A DNA stretch of 64,000 nucleotides from Pasteurellaceae bacterium Pebbles2. Lineage in GTDB: Bacteria > Pseudomonadota > Gammaproteobacteria > Enterobacterales > Pasteurellaceae. Each line of letters starts with the position of its first letter. Position 1 is the stretch's first letter. The stretch covers positions 1,550,001 to 1,614,000 of the forward strand of contig LVZA01000001.1 in the NCBI GenBank assembly GCA_023101505.1, read 5' to 3'. The notes beneath the pieces were generated by a model. It was not told where the DNA came from. It did no database searches and saw only the letters and a program-made list of their open reading frames with translations. Below are positions 33,035 to 43,917 of the stretch, piece by piece. A program made the position numbers and the translations under genes.

Positions 33035-33649
33035 ATGGCTTATACTAGCTTAGAAGAACAAGAAATTAACGAAATTAAATCGTGGTGGAAAGAAAACTAC
33101 AAAAGCCTTATCGTGGCAGTGATTCTTGGGGCTGGCGGTGTGTTTGGTTGGCGTTTTTGGCAAGATCATCAAGCCACTAAAGCGCAAGAAATGTCAGCGC
33201 AATACGATCAAATTATTTATGCAGCAAGCAATGATACAGCCGCTAAAAATGCACAAATCGATCAGTTCGTGCAAGCCAATGGCAAAACGGCTTATACCGT
33301 TTTAGCTTTGCTTGATAAAGCAAAAAGTGCGGTGGAAAAACAAGATTTTTCTTCAGCAGAAACTGCATTAAAAGATGCTGTAGCGCAAGCACCTGACGAT
33401 ATTTTAGCCTCAATAGCGGCAATTCGTTTAGCAGAAATTCAATTACAACAAAAGCAATTTGATCAAGCACTTAGCACAATTAATGGCATTAAAGATACTT
33501 CGTGGAATGCTCGCAAAGCCTTATTGACAGGTGAAGTTCAATTAGCAAAAGGCGACACGGCAGCAGCGAAACAAAATTTTGAGCAAGTGTTAAAAGAGGG
33601 ATCAGCCCTTGAACAACAAGCAGCACAAGTGCGGTTAAATAATCTGTAA
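33035..33649 (+). CDS. yfgM: YfgM family ancillary SecYEG chaperone
   Basis: An inner-membrane protein with a periplasmic TPR-like domain, associated with SecYEG and PpiD in E. coli. The 204 residues have a short cytosolic start (YTSLEEQEINEIKSWWKENY), one membrane helix (about 23-42, SLIVAVILGAGGVFGWRFW) and a helical periplasmic domain with TPR-like repeats. It follows hisS by 10 bases. bamB and der, which follow yfgM in E. coli, are absent here; a terminator follows directly. Confidence 0.93.
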   Translation: MAYTSLEEQEINEIKSWWKENYKSLIVAVILGAGGVFGWRFWQDHQATKAQEMSAQYDQIIYAASNDTAAKNAQIDQFVQANGKTAYTVLALLDKAKSAVEKQDFSSAETALKDAVAQAPDDILASIAAIRLAEIQLQQKQFDQALSTINGIKDTSWNARKALLTGEVQLAKGDTAAAKQNFEQVLKEGSALEQQAAQVRLNNL

Positions 33650-33673
33650 TTTTGTGCGAATATGAAACATTAT

Positions 33674-33706
33674 AAAAGGCTTGGGGAAACTCAAGCCTTT
33701 TGTTTT
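33674..33706 (+). terminator. Terminator of rodZ-ispG-hisS-yfgM
   Basis: AAAAGGCTTG (33674-33683) and CAAGCCTTTT (33692-33701) form a 10-bp stem with an eight-base loop, followed by GTTTT. Confidence 0.85.
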
Positions 33707-33756
33707 GCGCTTAAATCAAAAAATAATGGTGTGGAAAATAACAGCTTAATACGCAA

Positions 33757-33797
33757 AAAAGTGCGGTGAAAAACTATTAAATTTCCACCGCACTTTT
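33757..33797 (-). terminator. Inverted uptake-signal pair, terminator of the amidohydrolase gene
   Basis: AAAAGTGCGGTG (33757-33768) and CACCGCACTTTT (33786-33797) form a 12-bp stem. Read on the minus strand it is followed by T-rich sequence. It lies 35 bases after the amidohydrolase stop. Paired uptake signals acting as terminators are well known in this family. Confidence 0.7.
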
Positions 33798-33831
33798 AGG
33801 TTTTTTCGCTTTGTTTGCTTTGTATAAACGA

Positions 33832-34830
33832 TTATTTACCGAATGGCTCAAGCCCTAGTACTTTGCGTCCGTTTACGCTGGCGATATTCACCATTTCATC
33901 TAAATTCGGGAAACGGCAGCCTGCAGCTAATAGGCTTAATTCCTGCCACATATCGCCCTCGCATAATGGCACCATATAATCGCAGATATTGTCCGTGCCG
34001 ATTGCCACCGTAATTCCCTCTGGGATCATTTCGTCTGCAGGTGTTAAAGCGTTGTGGAACGGCATTAATTCTTCTTTGCGATTACTGTCAATCCACGCCA
34101 TTGGGCAAGCGATCATCATCAGTTGTGCTTCACGCATTTTTTTGTATAGATTATAGCGATATTCTTTGGAGTGCGCGCCGATAGAAATACCGTGAATGGC
34201 GACCACACGCCCTTGCATTCCGTGCTCAATGGTTTTATCGCAAAGTTGCTCGGTTTCTTTTTCTTTTGGCGTGTTGAATTGGTCAACGTGAACGTGGCAC
34301 ATAATACCGAGCGATTTCGCTTTATCAAGCAAAATGTCCATTGCTTCTAAGCCACGACCATAATCTAATTCATCACGATAAGGCAAGCCGCCGATCATAT
34401 CCACCATTTCTGCACCAATGTCAAACCATTTTTTTGCGGTGGGTTCAATAACGCCTTTTAAGGTTTGGTTGGCAAATTTCAACACGATGTCGCTTTTATA
34501 CACTTCACGAGCTTTGTGTGCAGCGATAATGGCTCGGTCTTCGCAAACAGGATCGATGTCAACGAATGTACCAAATGCCGTAACCCCTTGAGAAATCATT
34601 AATTCAATAGCTTGGCAAAAGCGAGCATAATAATCTTCCACAGTGGAAGTGCGCTTAACTTCGTCCACCAAATCCCATTTTTGTTGCAAATTACAATTAT
34701 GATAAATGCTGATTTTTTCAGGGGTCATTGTAAATGCTCGGTCGGCGTGTGCGTGTGCGTTTACCCAACCGCCTTTTTTGATGATTTCATCTCGAATATA
34801 GGTTTTAAAACTACGAACGTGGCTTTTCAT
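33832..34830 (-). CDS. Amidohydrolase family protein, cytosine-deaminase-like
   Basis: A 332-residue metal-dependent hydrolase. The metal ligands of the family can be placed: HxH at His26/His28 (NAHAHADRAF), His179/His181 in CHVHVDQ, His213 in AIHGISIGAH and Asp280 in AIGTDN, the order seen in CodA-type deaminases. Substrate not determinable from sequence; a cyclic amidine or amide such as a pyrimidine, pterin or triazine is possible. It is monocistronic, with a terminator after it. About 210 bases upstream is a palindrome over a possible -10 box (35040-35057), suggesting a dedicated regulator. The start follows TTATGGAGCATTT. Confidence 0.75.
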   Translation of the reverse strand: MKSHVRSFKTYIRDEIIKKGGWVNAHAHADRAFTMTPEKISIYHNCNLQQKWDLVDEVKRTSTVEDYYARFCQAIELMISQGVTAFGTFVDIDPVCEDRAIIAAHKAREVYKSDIVLKFANQTLKGVIEPTAKKWFDIGAEMVDMIGGLPYRDELDYGRGLEAMDILLDKAKSLGIMCHVHVDQFNTPKEKETEQLCDKTIEHGMQGRVVAIHGISIGAHSKEYRYNLYKKMREAQLMMIACPMAWIDSNRKEELMPFHNALTPADEMIPEGITVAIGTDNICDYMVPLCEGDMWQELSLLAAGCRFPNLDEMVNIASVNGRKVLGLEPFGK

Positions 34831-35155
34831 AAATGCTCCATAATGATTGAATAGGGGCGGATAGGGCGAGCAAGTTATGACACATTCTTTGTATGCGAGC
34901 TGTGAAAGCGCATATTGTGGAATGTTGATTAATCGAAAATGCGAACACGCTCAATACAAGCGCATTGCTAAATTGAATTGAAATGTTATAAAAAATTCGC
35001 AGATTTTTCATTAATAACATTGCTGTCTAGTCCGAGTTGATACTAGGCGCATAGTATAAAAGGTTTAAAGCAAAAAGGCTAGAAAATCTTGCAAATATCG
35101 CCAGTTAGCCCAAAAATTATTGCGCTAAGTTTGCACCCAGCGCAACATTATTGCC
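34831..35155. other. Intergenic region upstream of the amidohydrolase gene
   Basis: A 325-base stretch between the amidohydrolase start and the cysZ stop. It holds the palindromic site at 35040-35057 and otherwise AT-rich sequence. No tRNA, riboswitch or credible small gene was recognised. The overlapping open frame in it has no ribosome-binding site or family signature. Confidence 0.5.
35040..35057 (-). promoter_or_regulatory. Palindromic candidate operator over a possible -10 box
   Basis: ATACTA-GGCGCA-TAGTAT is an 18-base inverted repeat with 6-bp arms. On the minus strand its right arm contains TATACT, a fair -10 box pointing at the amidohydrolase gene. No good -35 box is visible. A repressor bound here would block the promoter; the regulator is not in the window. 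Confidence 0.4.
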
Positions 35156-36022
35156 TTATCGAATTGGCGGATTATTCGGCTGAATATTTGTATTTGGCGT
35201 GCTAATTTCTGTGCCAGATGCTGATTTTGGCGTGGAAACTGCGGTGGAATTTTTGCCACTTTTTCCCATCGCTTGTCCGTATAATTCTTTGCGGTAAGTT
35301 TCCACCCACATCGCAGTTGCGCCGCACACTGCCACAGGAATAACCACTAAATTAATCACTGGTGCAAAGGTGCAAAGGGTGATTAAACCGCCAAAAGTCA
35401 GGCTTTGTATCCGATTTTCTTTCAATTTAATTCGCATCGTGTGGAATGAAATTTTGTGATTATCAAAAGGGTAGTCGCAATACTGAATTGCCATCATCCA
35501 AGCGGTGAAAGCAAAGGCGACAATCGGCACTACAATTTGCCCAAGCAATGGCATAAAACCGAATAAAAACAACGCGATATAAATTGGTAAGCTATATAAG
35601 AGCTTTTGCCATTCACGCCCTAACATTCTCGGTACATCTTTGATGAAATCCGCCATTGTAACGTCTGCTAAGTTTTCGCCAGTGAGCATTTTTTCGACTT
35701 TTTCGGCGAGTAATCCATTAAACGGCGCAGCGATAAAGCCCGATAGCATCGTAAATGAAAAATAAAATAAGATTAAAATCATCGCCAGCGACATCACGAA
35801 CATAATTGAACTGAGCCAATCTAGCCAGCTTGGCAAAAAGCCCATCACCCAATCAATCATACCGCTAATTTGCGTGATAAATAGCCAAAGTAAGCCAGTC
35901 ATCAACAGCACATTGAGTAAAATTGGCATAATCACAAAGCGGCGTAAGCCTTTTTGAGTGATTAAATGCCAGCCCATTACAAAATAGTGAAAACCTGATT
36001 TAATCTCTTTTTCTTCAATCAT
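35156..36022 (-). CDS. cysZ: Sulfate transporter CysZ
   Basis: Inner-membrane sulfate uptake protein feeding cysteine synthesis. The 288 residues start at [18 protein letters not shown] after AAAAGGAAAAAGA; in-frame sequence further upstream is not similar. Hydrophobic segments near 30-50, 60-100, 145-180 and 210-240 and the motifs [15 protein letters not shown] and YCDYPFDN are typical of CysZ. The last 40 residues are Ser/Thr/Asn/Pro-rich and look disordered. It is divergent from zipA, the same neighbourhood as in E. coli. Confidence 0.93.
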   Translation of the reverse strand: MIEEKEIKSGFHYFVMGWHLITQKGLRRFVIMPILLNVLLMTGLLWLFITQISGMIDWVMGFLPSWLDWLSSIMFVMSLAMILILFYFSFTMLSGFIAAPFNGLLAEKVEKMLTGENLADVTMADFIKDVPRMLGREWQKLLYSLPIYIALFLFGFMPLLGQIVVPIVAFAFTAWMMAIQYCDYPFDNHKISFHTMRIKLKENRIQSLTFGGLITLCTFAPVINLVVIPVAVCGATAMWVETYRKELYGQAMGKSGKNSTAVSTPKSASGTEISTPNTNIQPNNPPIR

Positions 36023-36157
36023 TCTTTTTCCTTTTCGCCTAAAATCCGAAACAGGATATAAAGTGCGGTTAAAAAAAGCAAATTTCAAGATCCATAAGCG
36101 AAATAAATATGATAAGCTAGTGGTAATTTCTAGCTGTTTGAAATAGGGTGTTTTGTA

Positions 36158-37192
36158 ATGGATCTCAATACGATTTTAATTATTTTAGGTATTCTTGCCT
36201 TAATTGGCTTGGTGGCACACGGTATTTGGGCAAATCGCCGTGAAAAATCGCAATATTTTAACAACGAAAAAGCCTTTCAGCGTGAGCCGATGAGCGAGCC
36301 TGTGCAAGCGACGAGAAATGTGCCTGATTTTGCACAACCAGCGCCACCGATTGCCAGTGTCGCACCTGCACCTACGCAAGAGCCTGCGCAAGAATATGTT
36401 GCGCCTGCGCCAACGAATGTGGTGAGCAGCACGCCAGTGCAAGATGTTCGCCCAACGGAAACCGTGGAACAGATTAAAATTACCCTGCCGAATGCGGAAG
36501 TTTCAGCGCAAGATGAGCCTGTGTATTATGAATATGTGCCTGAACCAAAACAGCCGTCGCCGAATATGGCGGAGCGCACATTGTCTGAAGTGGCTGAATA
36601 TGCGCAAACCGAAGAAGGTATTGATATGTCTTCGCAACAGTTGCGTGTGCAGTTGCAAGATGGTGTTGCTGCAAAAGAGCCTGTAATGTCAACGGCAACA
36701 TCAATTACGGTATCGCCAATTTCTGCGCCAACCTTGCAAGAGCCCGTGGAAACTCGAGCTAGTGCGCCTGTTGAGCCAAAACAGCCTGAACCAGAAGCAA
36801 AAGAATTTATGGTGTTATATGTAGTTGCGCCTGAAAATCGTCAATTCCAAGGCGTGGCTTTAGCGCAAGCACTTGATAATTTAGGTTTTATTGTGGGCAG
36901 AGATGATTTGTATCACCGCCATATTGACACTATCGCTTCACCGATTATTTTCTCGGTGGCGGATATTAATCAACCTGGCACGTTTAATCCTTATGCGATG
37001 CACGATTTCTTCACCATCGGCGTGGCGTTATTTATGCCAATTCCGTCGGCGATAGGCAATAATAAAGCGAATTTACGAATGATGATCCAAGCAGCAAAAA
37101 ATTTGGCTGCTGAACTCAATGGTTTCGTGTTAAATGATCAACAAGAATTATTTGACGAAAACGCAGAGCAGGCTTATTTACTGCGTGTTTAA
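36158..37192 (+). CDS. zipA: Cell division protein ZipA
   Basis: Anchors FtsZ to the inner membrane at the division site. The 344 residues have an N-terminal membrane helix (about 5-24, [20 protein letters not shown]), a short basic stretch, a long Pro/Ala/Gln/Val-rich linker (about 45-215) and the C-terminal FtsZ-binding domain (about 216-340, starting [17 protein letters not shown]). The linker uses many PAP/APT repeats. It lies 70 bases before ligA, with an inverted uptake-signal hairpin in between. Confidence 0.95.
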   Translation: MDLNTILIILGILALIGLVAHGIWANRREKSQYFNNEKAFQREPMSEPVQATRNVPDFAQPAPPIASVAPAPTQEPAQEYVAPAPTNVVSSTPVQDVRPTETVEQIKITLPNAEVSAQDEPVYYEYVPEPKQPSPNMAERTLSEVAEYAQTEEGIDMSSQQLRVQLQDGVAAKEPVMSTATSITVSPISAPTLQEPVETRASAPVEPKQPEPEAKEFMVLYVVAPENRQFQGVALAQALDNLGFIVGRDDLYHRHIDTIASPIIFSVADINQPGTFNPYAMHDFFTIGVALFMPIPSAIGNNKANLRMMIQAAKNLAAELNGFVLNDQQELFDENAEQAYLLRV

Positions 37193-39283
<2,091 letters not shown>

Positions 39284-39330
39284 AACACGCAAACTAACGA
39301 GCGATACAACGCTAAATAAATAGGATATTT

Positions 39331-40629
39331 ATGGGATTATTTGAATCAATTTTAGTGATTATTGCGCTGATCGTGATCAGTGCGATAATTTCGTCAGCCG
39401 AAATTTCGTTGGCTGGCGCACGCAAAATTAAATTGCAAGCGCTGGCAAACGACGGCAACATCAAAGCTAAACAGGTTTTACAGCTACAAGAAAAGCCAGG
39501 GCGTTTTATCACCGTGGTACAAGTTGGCTTAAATATGGTCGCAATTTTAGGCGGTATGTTTGGTGAAAGTGCCATTGCCCCTTATTTGGCGAAATTTTTC
39601 AGCCAATACGTGTCGGCGGAGTGGGTGAACACTGTGGCATCTTGGACGGCGTTTACGTTAGTAACATCATCATTTATTTTATTGGCAGATCTCATTCCAA
39701 AACGCCTTGCAATGAGCTACCCTGAAAAAATAGCGATGAAAACCGTAGGCATTATGCGCTTCAGCATTTTTATCTTAAAACCGCTGGTGTTAATTTTCGA
39801 TAGCTTAGCCAATGCGATTTTCCGCTTTTTGCGAGTATCAATGGTGCGTGAAGACAATATGACGTCTGAAGATATTGTTGCCTTGGTGGAAGCTGGCGCA
39901 GAGTCGGGCGTGTTAAAAGCGCAGGAGCAATATTTGATCGAAAATATTTTCGATATGCAAGAACGCACAGTAACCTCAACGATGACCACGCGAGAAAACA
40001 TTATTTCTTTAGACCGCAGTTTTGATCGCCAACAAGTCTTAGCTACACTAAGCAAAAATGCGCATTCTAAATTATTAATTTGTGATGGCGGATTAGAGAA
40101 AATCTTAGGCTACGTGGAATCCCATCATTTGCTTACTTTATATCTCACCGAGGAAAATGTGTCGCTGGCTGATCCAAAATTATTACGCAAAGCCTTATTC
40201 GTGCCAGACACCTTGTCTTTATATGAAATGTTGGAATTATTCAAATCCACAGGTGAAGATTTTGCCGTGATCGTCAACGAATATGCTCTTGTGGTCGGCA
40301 TTGTTACACTCAATGATGTAATGAGCATTGTGATGGGCGAATTGGTTTCTAATGAAGAAGAACAAATCGTTCGCCGTGATGAAGATTCGTGGTTAATCGA
40401 CGGTATCACGCCGCTAGAAGATGTAATGCGAGCATTAGATATTGACCATTTCCCTGCTGCAGAAAATTATGAAACTATCGGCGGTTTTATGATGTATATG
40501 TTGCGCAAAATCCCGAAAAAAACCGATTTTGTGCTATATGACAAATATAAATTTGAGATTATCGACACCGAAAATTTCAAAATTGATCAGTTAATGGTTT
40601 CGTTACGCAAAGAACTTAAAGAAGAATAA
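39331..40629 (+). CDS. paeA: CNNM/CBS-pair transporter PaeA (YtfL-like)
   Basis: An inner-membrane protein of the DUF21-CBS-CorC family. The 432 residues have a DUF21 membrane domain (about 1-190; SSAEISLAGARKIKLQAL, VQVGLNMVAILGG), a CBS pair (about 205-330; SMTTRENIISLD-type and EYALVVGIVTLNDV) and a C-terminal CorC_HlyC domain (about 345-430). Similarity to E. coli YtfL, reported to lower cytoplasmic cadaverine and putrescine and renamed PaeA, runs the full length. The transported substrate here is inferred from that. Monocistronic, with a terminator. Confidence 0.88.
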   Translation: MGLFESILVIIALIVISAIISSAEISLAGARKIKLQALANDGNIKAKQVLQLQEKPGRFITVVQVGLNMVAILGGMFGESAIAPYLAKFFSQYVSAEWVNTVASWTAFTLVTSSFILLADLIPKRLAMSYPEKIAMKTVGIMRFSIFILKPLVLIFDSLANAIFRFLRVSMVREDNMTSEDIVALVEAGAESGVLKAQEQYLIENIFDMQERTVTSTMTTRENIISLDRSFDRQQVLATLSKNAHSKLLICDGGLEKILGYVESHHLLTLYLTEENVSLADPKLLRKALFVPDTLSLYEMLELFKSTGEDFAVIVNEYALVVGIVTLNDVMSIVMGELVSNEEEQIVRRDEDSWLIDGITPLEDVMRALDIDHFPAAENYETIGGFMMYMLRKIPKKTDFVLYDKYKFEIIDTENFKIDQLMVSLRKELKEE

Positions 40630-40631
40630 AA

Positions 40632-40679
40632 ATAAAACCCCATATTTACACTATGTTTGTATTATGGGGTTTATTTTTG
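40632..40679. terminator. Bidirectional terminator between paeA and darP
   Basis: ATAAAACCCCATA (about 40632-40644) and TATGGGGTTTAT (40663-40674) form a stem with an 18-base loop, followed by TTTTT. It serves the two convergent genes. Confidence 0.82.
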
Positions 40680-40682
40680 AGT

Positions 40683-41216
40683 TTAATCTTCTAATAACAA
40701 CTCTTTGAGATATTGATAGATTTCTCTGTAGGCTTTTGGCGCTTTGTTTTGTTCTTTTTCTTTCTTCGCTGCTCGAACTAAATTGCGCAAATGCTGGCGA
40801 TCTGCATTTGGGTGTTCATCGAAGAATGTCGCCAAAACATCGTCGCCTTTTTCCACCAAATCATCACGCAAATACTCTAATTTATGCAGCATCGCTTGCT
40901 GTTGATTGTGTTTGTTTTCAATTTTTTCTAAGGCTTCTTGAATTGGCTCAACATCGGTCGAACGCAATAGCTTGCCAATAAATTGTAATTGGCGGCGTTT
41001 GGCTTCACGTTCGCTACGGCGAGCCAATAAAATTGCGTCGAGTAAGGTTTCATCTAAAGGCACTTTGGCTAAATTAGTGGCGGTTAAATCGACTAATTTT
41101 GCGCCCAATTTTTTTAATTCTTCGGCATCTCGTTTAATTTCGCTTTTGCTTACCCAAATAATTTCTTCTTGGTCGTCTGTCCAATCGAGTTCGGGCTTTT
41201 TGCCACGTTTTTTCAT
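40683..41216 (-). CDS. darP: Ribosome biogenesis factor DarP (YjgA)
   Basis: A dual-action 50S assembly factor. The 177-residue basic/acidic protein has [22 protein letters not shown] (about 17-38), the block most conserved in YjgA, and RHNQQ-like [21 protein letters not shown]. The chosen start, [12 protein letters not shown], is preceded by AAAGGATCAAAA at good spacing. In-frame codons further upstream run into the pmbA promoter region. It is divergent from pmbA and convergent with paeA. Confidence 0.93.
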   Translation of the reverse strand: MKKRGKKPELDWTDDQEEIIWVSKSEIKRDAEELKKLGAKLVDLTATNLAKVPLDETLLDAILLARRSEREAKRRQLQFIGKLLRSTDVEPIQEALEKIENKHNQQQAMLHKLEYLRDDLVEKGDDVLATFFDEHPNADRQHLRNLVRAAKKEKEQNKAPKAYREIYQYLKELLLED

Positions 41217-41297
41217 TTTTGATCCTTTCGCATTGATATTTTGCGCCATTGTAGCAAATAAGCTAAAATGCGACAAATTTATCAAAGGAAAGGCATT

Positions 41298-42652
41298 ATG
41301 AAAACATCTGAAAATTCCACCGAACTTTTGCAACAGCAACAACAAGAATTGCGTGATGCGGTGAGTTATGCTGTCGAAATCGCACAAAAAGCAGGCGCAA
41401 CAGCGGAAGTTGCCGTAACCAAAGTGAGTGGACTTTCGGTTTCAACTCGCTTGCAAGAGGTGGAAAATGTCGAATTTAATAATGACGGCGCATTGGGCAT
41501 TTCGGTTTATTTGGGGCAGCAAAAAGGCAATGCCTCAACGTCAGATTTAAGTCCGCAAGCGATTAAATCAGCAGTGGAAGCTGCATTGGCGATTGCGAAA
41601 CATACATCGCCCGATGATTGCGCAGGCTTAGCGCCGAAAGAATTAATGGCATTTGATGCGCCTGATTTGGATTTATATCACCCTGCAGAAATTGATGTTG
41701 ATCGTGCGATTGAATTGGCTTTGCAAACCGAAACCGCTGCCTTGGATTATGATGATCGCATCGTGAATAGCAACGGCGCAGCCTTTAATTTGCATTCAGG
41801 AATTCGAGTTTATGGCAATAGCCACGGAATGTTGCAAAGTCATCTATCAAGCCGCTATTCGGTTTCTTGCTCGGTATTAAGCGGTGTTGACGATCAATTA
41901 GAAAGCGATTATGAATATACGGTTTCTCGTAAAATCAATGCATTAGAAAGCCCTGAATGGGTGGGGCAAAATGCAGCGAAAAAAGCCATTGCTCGATTGA
42001 AACCGCAAAAAATTGCGACACAAAAATCGCCTGTTATTTTTATGAATGATGTCGCTACTGGGTTAATCGGTCATCTCGCCGCAGCAATTAGCGGGGAAGC
42101 CTATATCGCAAAAATAGTTTCTTGCTTGATCATTTAGGTAAGCAAGTGTTACCAGATTGGTTTCAAATTAGCGAACGCCCACATTTACGAGCACAGTTAG
42201 CATCAACGCCTTTCGATAGCGAGGGCGTGCGCACGCAAGATCTTGAAATTATTGAAAATGGCGTATTGCAAACCTATTTACTCACCAGTTACAGCGGTCG
42301 AAAAATGGGAATGCAAAGCACGGGACACGCTGGTGGCATTCATAATTGGTTGGTGAAGCCCAATATTGACGGAAATTTAACCGCACTTTTACGCCAAATG
42401 GGCAAAGGCTTGCTGGTTACGGATTTAATGGGGCAGGGCATTAATATGGTTACTGGTGATTATTCACGTGGCGCATCGGGCTTTTGGGTAGAAAACGGCG
42501 AAATTCAATATCCTGTTTCAGAAATCACCATTGCTGGCGATTTGAAACAAATGTTGCGCAACATCGTAGCAGTATCAGGCGATATTGAACACCGCTCTAA
42601 TATTCAAACAGGCTCAATTTTATTAGACGAAATGAAAATTTCAGGAAATTAA
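41298..42652 (+). pseudogene. pmbA: Metalloprotease PmbA (TldE), frameshifted at an A5 run
   Basis: PmbA partners TldD in the zinc metalloprotease that degrades CcdA and processes microcin-type peptides. The gene starts at [12 protein letters not shown] after AAAGGAAAGG. The frame breaks after residue 272: AYIAK is followed by IVSCLII and a stop (to 42137). Adding one A to the AAAAA run at 42111-42115 restores [22 protein letters not shown] and continues to 42652, giving about 451 residues, as E. coli PmbA. The C-terminal part keeps [22 protein letters not shown] and [20 protein letters not shown] intact. The otherwise perfect second half suggests a recent event or a base-calling error. Confidence 0.9.
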
Positions 42653-42660
42653 TTCTTAAA

Positions 42661-42681
42661 TAAGAATAATTATCATTGACA
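42661..42681 (+). promoter_or_regulatory. Fur-box-like site over a sigma-70 promoter
   Basis: The stretch TAAGAATAATTATCATTGAC carries AATAAT-T-ATCATT, close to the 6-1-6 Fur motif (GATAAT-C-ATTATC). It overlaps a perfect TTGACA -35 box (42676-42681). TAAGAT at 42699-42704 is a -10 box after 17 bases. Iron-bound Fur would block this promoter. Confidence 0.7.
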
Positions 42682-42710
42682 ATGCTGTGTTGTTTTATTA
42701 AGATAAGCAA

Positions 42711-42803
42711 ATCTGTTAAGGCAACAAAGTCTAACAGGTAGGTAGAGTAAAAGTAAATCCGTTAAAGTATCAGACCGAAGTATAACAACTTCGGTCTTTT
42801 TTT
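42711..42803 (+). ncRNA. Candidate Fur-regulated small RNA
   Basis: Between pmbA and hpt lies a complete transcription unit without an open reading frame. It has the promoter with Fur-like site (42661-42704), about 65 bases of unstructured RNA, and a strong terminator: GACCGAAGT and ACTTCGGTC around ATAACA, then seven T (about 42774-42803). The RNA would be about 92 bases. This is the layout of RyhB-type iron-sparing RNAs and of HrrF, described in nontypeable H. influenzae. Orthology with HrrF cannot be judged from memory. Expected targets would be iron-rich proteins such as those of the frd and isc operons. Confidence 0.62.
42774..42803 (+). terminator. Intrinsic terminator of the candidate sRNA
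   Basis: GACCGAAGT and ACTTCGGTC form a perfect 9-bp stem around ATAACA, followed directly by TTTTTTT. It ends about 40 bases before the hpt start codon, so hpt needs its own promoter or readthrough. Confidence 0.9.
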
Positions 42804-42843
42804 GTTATCATAGTAGCCATATTTTTGAGTATAAGGAATGATT

Positions 42844-43383
42844 ATGAAAAAACATCACGTTGATGTCTTGATTGCAGAACAAGAAGTGCGGGCGAAAATT
42901 CAGCAACTTGGCGCAGAAATTACTGAGTTTTATAAACAAAAACAAGTAGATAAATTAATTGTTGTTGGCTTGTTACGTGGTTCATTTATGTTTATGGCGG
43001 ATTTAGTGCGTGAAATTAAATTGCCCGTTGAAATTGAATTTATGACAACTTCAAGCTATGGCAGCGGAATGACGACAAATCACGATGTGAAAATTAGCCA
43101 AGATTTAGACGGCGATATTAAGGGCGAACACGTTTTAATTGTCGAAGATATTATTGACACGGGCTATACGCTAGAAAAAGTGCGTCAAATTTTAGCTTTG
43201 CGTGATCCTGCAAGTCTGGCTATTTGCACGCTATTGGATAAACCTTCTCGTCGAGAAGTACAAGTGCCAGTAGAATGGGTTGGCTTTGCTATTCCTGATG
43301 AATTTGTGGTGGGTTACGGTATTGATTATGCACAACGTCATCGCAATCTTGGCTTTATCGGCAAAGTTATTTTAGAAGAATAA
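42844..43383 (+). CDS. hpt: Hypoxanthine phosphoribosyltransferase
   Basis: Purine salvage enzyme that joins hypoxanthine (and guanine) to PRPP. The 179 residues contain the PRPP motif [14 protein letters not shown] (about 98-111) and [16 protein letters not shown] near residue 43. Two in-frame ATG codons are six bases apart; the second (42844) is taken because AAGGA is six bases from it and abuts the first. It is followed by an inverted uptake-signal hairpin. Confidence 0.94.
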   Translation: MKKHHVDVLIAEQEVRAKIQQLGAEITEFYKQKQVDKLIVVGLLRGSFMFMADLVREIKLPVEIEFMTTSSYGSGMTTNHDVKISQDLDGDIKGEHVLIVEDIIDTGYTLEKVRQILALRDPASLAICTLLDKPSRREVQVPVEWVGFAIPDEFVVGYGIDYAQRHRNLGFIGKVILEE

Positions 43384-43388
43384 GCAAA

Positions 43389-43426
43389 AAGTGCGGTGAA
43401 AATTTAATAATTTTTTCACCGCACTT
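43389..43426. terminator. Inverted uptake-signal terminator between hpt and the ygiW-like gene
   Basis: AAGTGCGGTGAAAA (43389-43402) and TTTTCACCGCACTT (43413-43426) form a 14-bp stem around TTTAATAATT. It lies between convergent genes and can serve both. Confidence 0.75.
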
Positions 43427-43438
43427 AATTAGCTGATA

Positions 43439-43807
43439 TTATTGAATTTTTTCGATTTGATATACATCAATCTGGGTTTTAGACCATTCTTTATCAACTT
43501 CACCTGTGATACGAATTTTATCTTTTTCGCTCACGTTTAAACCATTCCAAACATTATCTTCTAATTCAATGGTAATGGTATCGCCTGCATTGTCTTTGAA
43601 AGTGTAATCATCATTGCTAAGCTGTTTTACGATATAACCTTCTAAAATTACGTGGCTGTTATCGTTCAATTTTTGTACTTGTGCGATGGTTGATAATTGA
43701 TTTCCTACATCACCAAAACGCTTTGGCTGAGGCTCACTGTTAGTGAATTCCGCCAATGTTGAGGTTGATAATGCCAATAATGTCGTTGTAATCAAAAGAC
43801 GTTTCAT
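43439..43807 (-). CDS. YgiW/YdeI family periplasmic OB-fold (BOF) protein
   Basis: A 122-residue exported protein. A signal peptide (about 1-19, ending STLA) is followed by an OB-fold domain (about 35-122) with VQKLNDNSHVILEGYIVKQL and DYTFKDNAGDTITIELED, typical of the YgiW/YdeI stress-tolerance family (VisP in Salmonella). In relatives it binds small ligands in the periplasm and affects stress tolerance; the exact role here is unknown. Monocistronic, convergent with hpt. Confidence 0.85.
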   Translation of the reverse strand: MKRLLITTTLLALSTSTLAEFTNSEPQPKRFGDVGNQLSTIAQVQKLNDNSHVILEGYIVKQLSNDDYTFKDNAGDTITIELEDNVWNGLNVSEKDKIRITGEVDKEWSKTQIDVYQIEKIQ

Positions 43808-43917
43808 TAAATTGTCCTAAATAAATATAAACTATAAAATGTGATGCCGTGAATATTTTCACGACGCATAATTAGACTAGCAAATTTGCAAGAAATTCTA
43901 GCCTAAGGAAAAAATGT

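Noticed and set aside
34811-35020. 69-codon minus-strand open frame upstream of the amidohydrolase gene
   Set aside because: No ribosome-binding site, no family signature, and it overlaps the amidohydrolase start.
34831-35045. Riboswitch in the leader of the amidohydrolase gene
   Set aside because: No purine, preQ1, TPP or other riboswitch core could be recognised in the minus-strand leader; only the upstream palindrome stands out.
42122-42652. Independent gene for the C-terminal half of PmbA
   Set aside because: It overlaps the broken frame and restores a normal PmbA when one A is added; no separate start signals.
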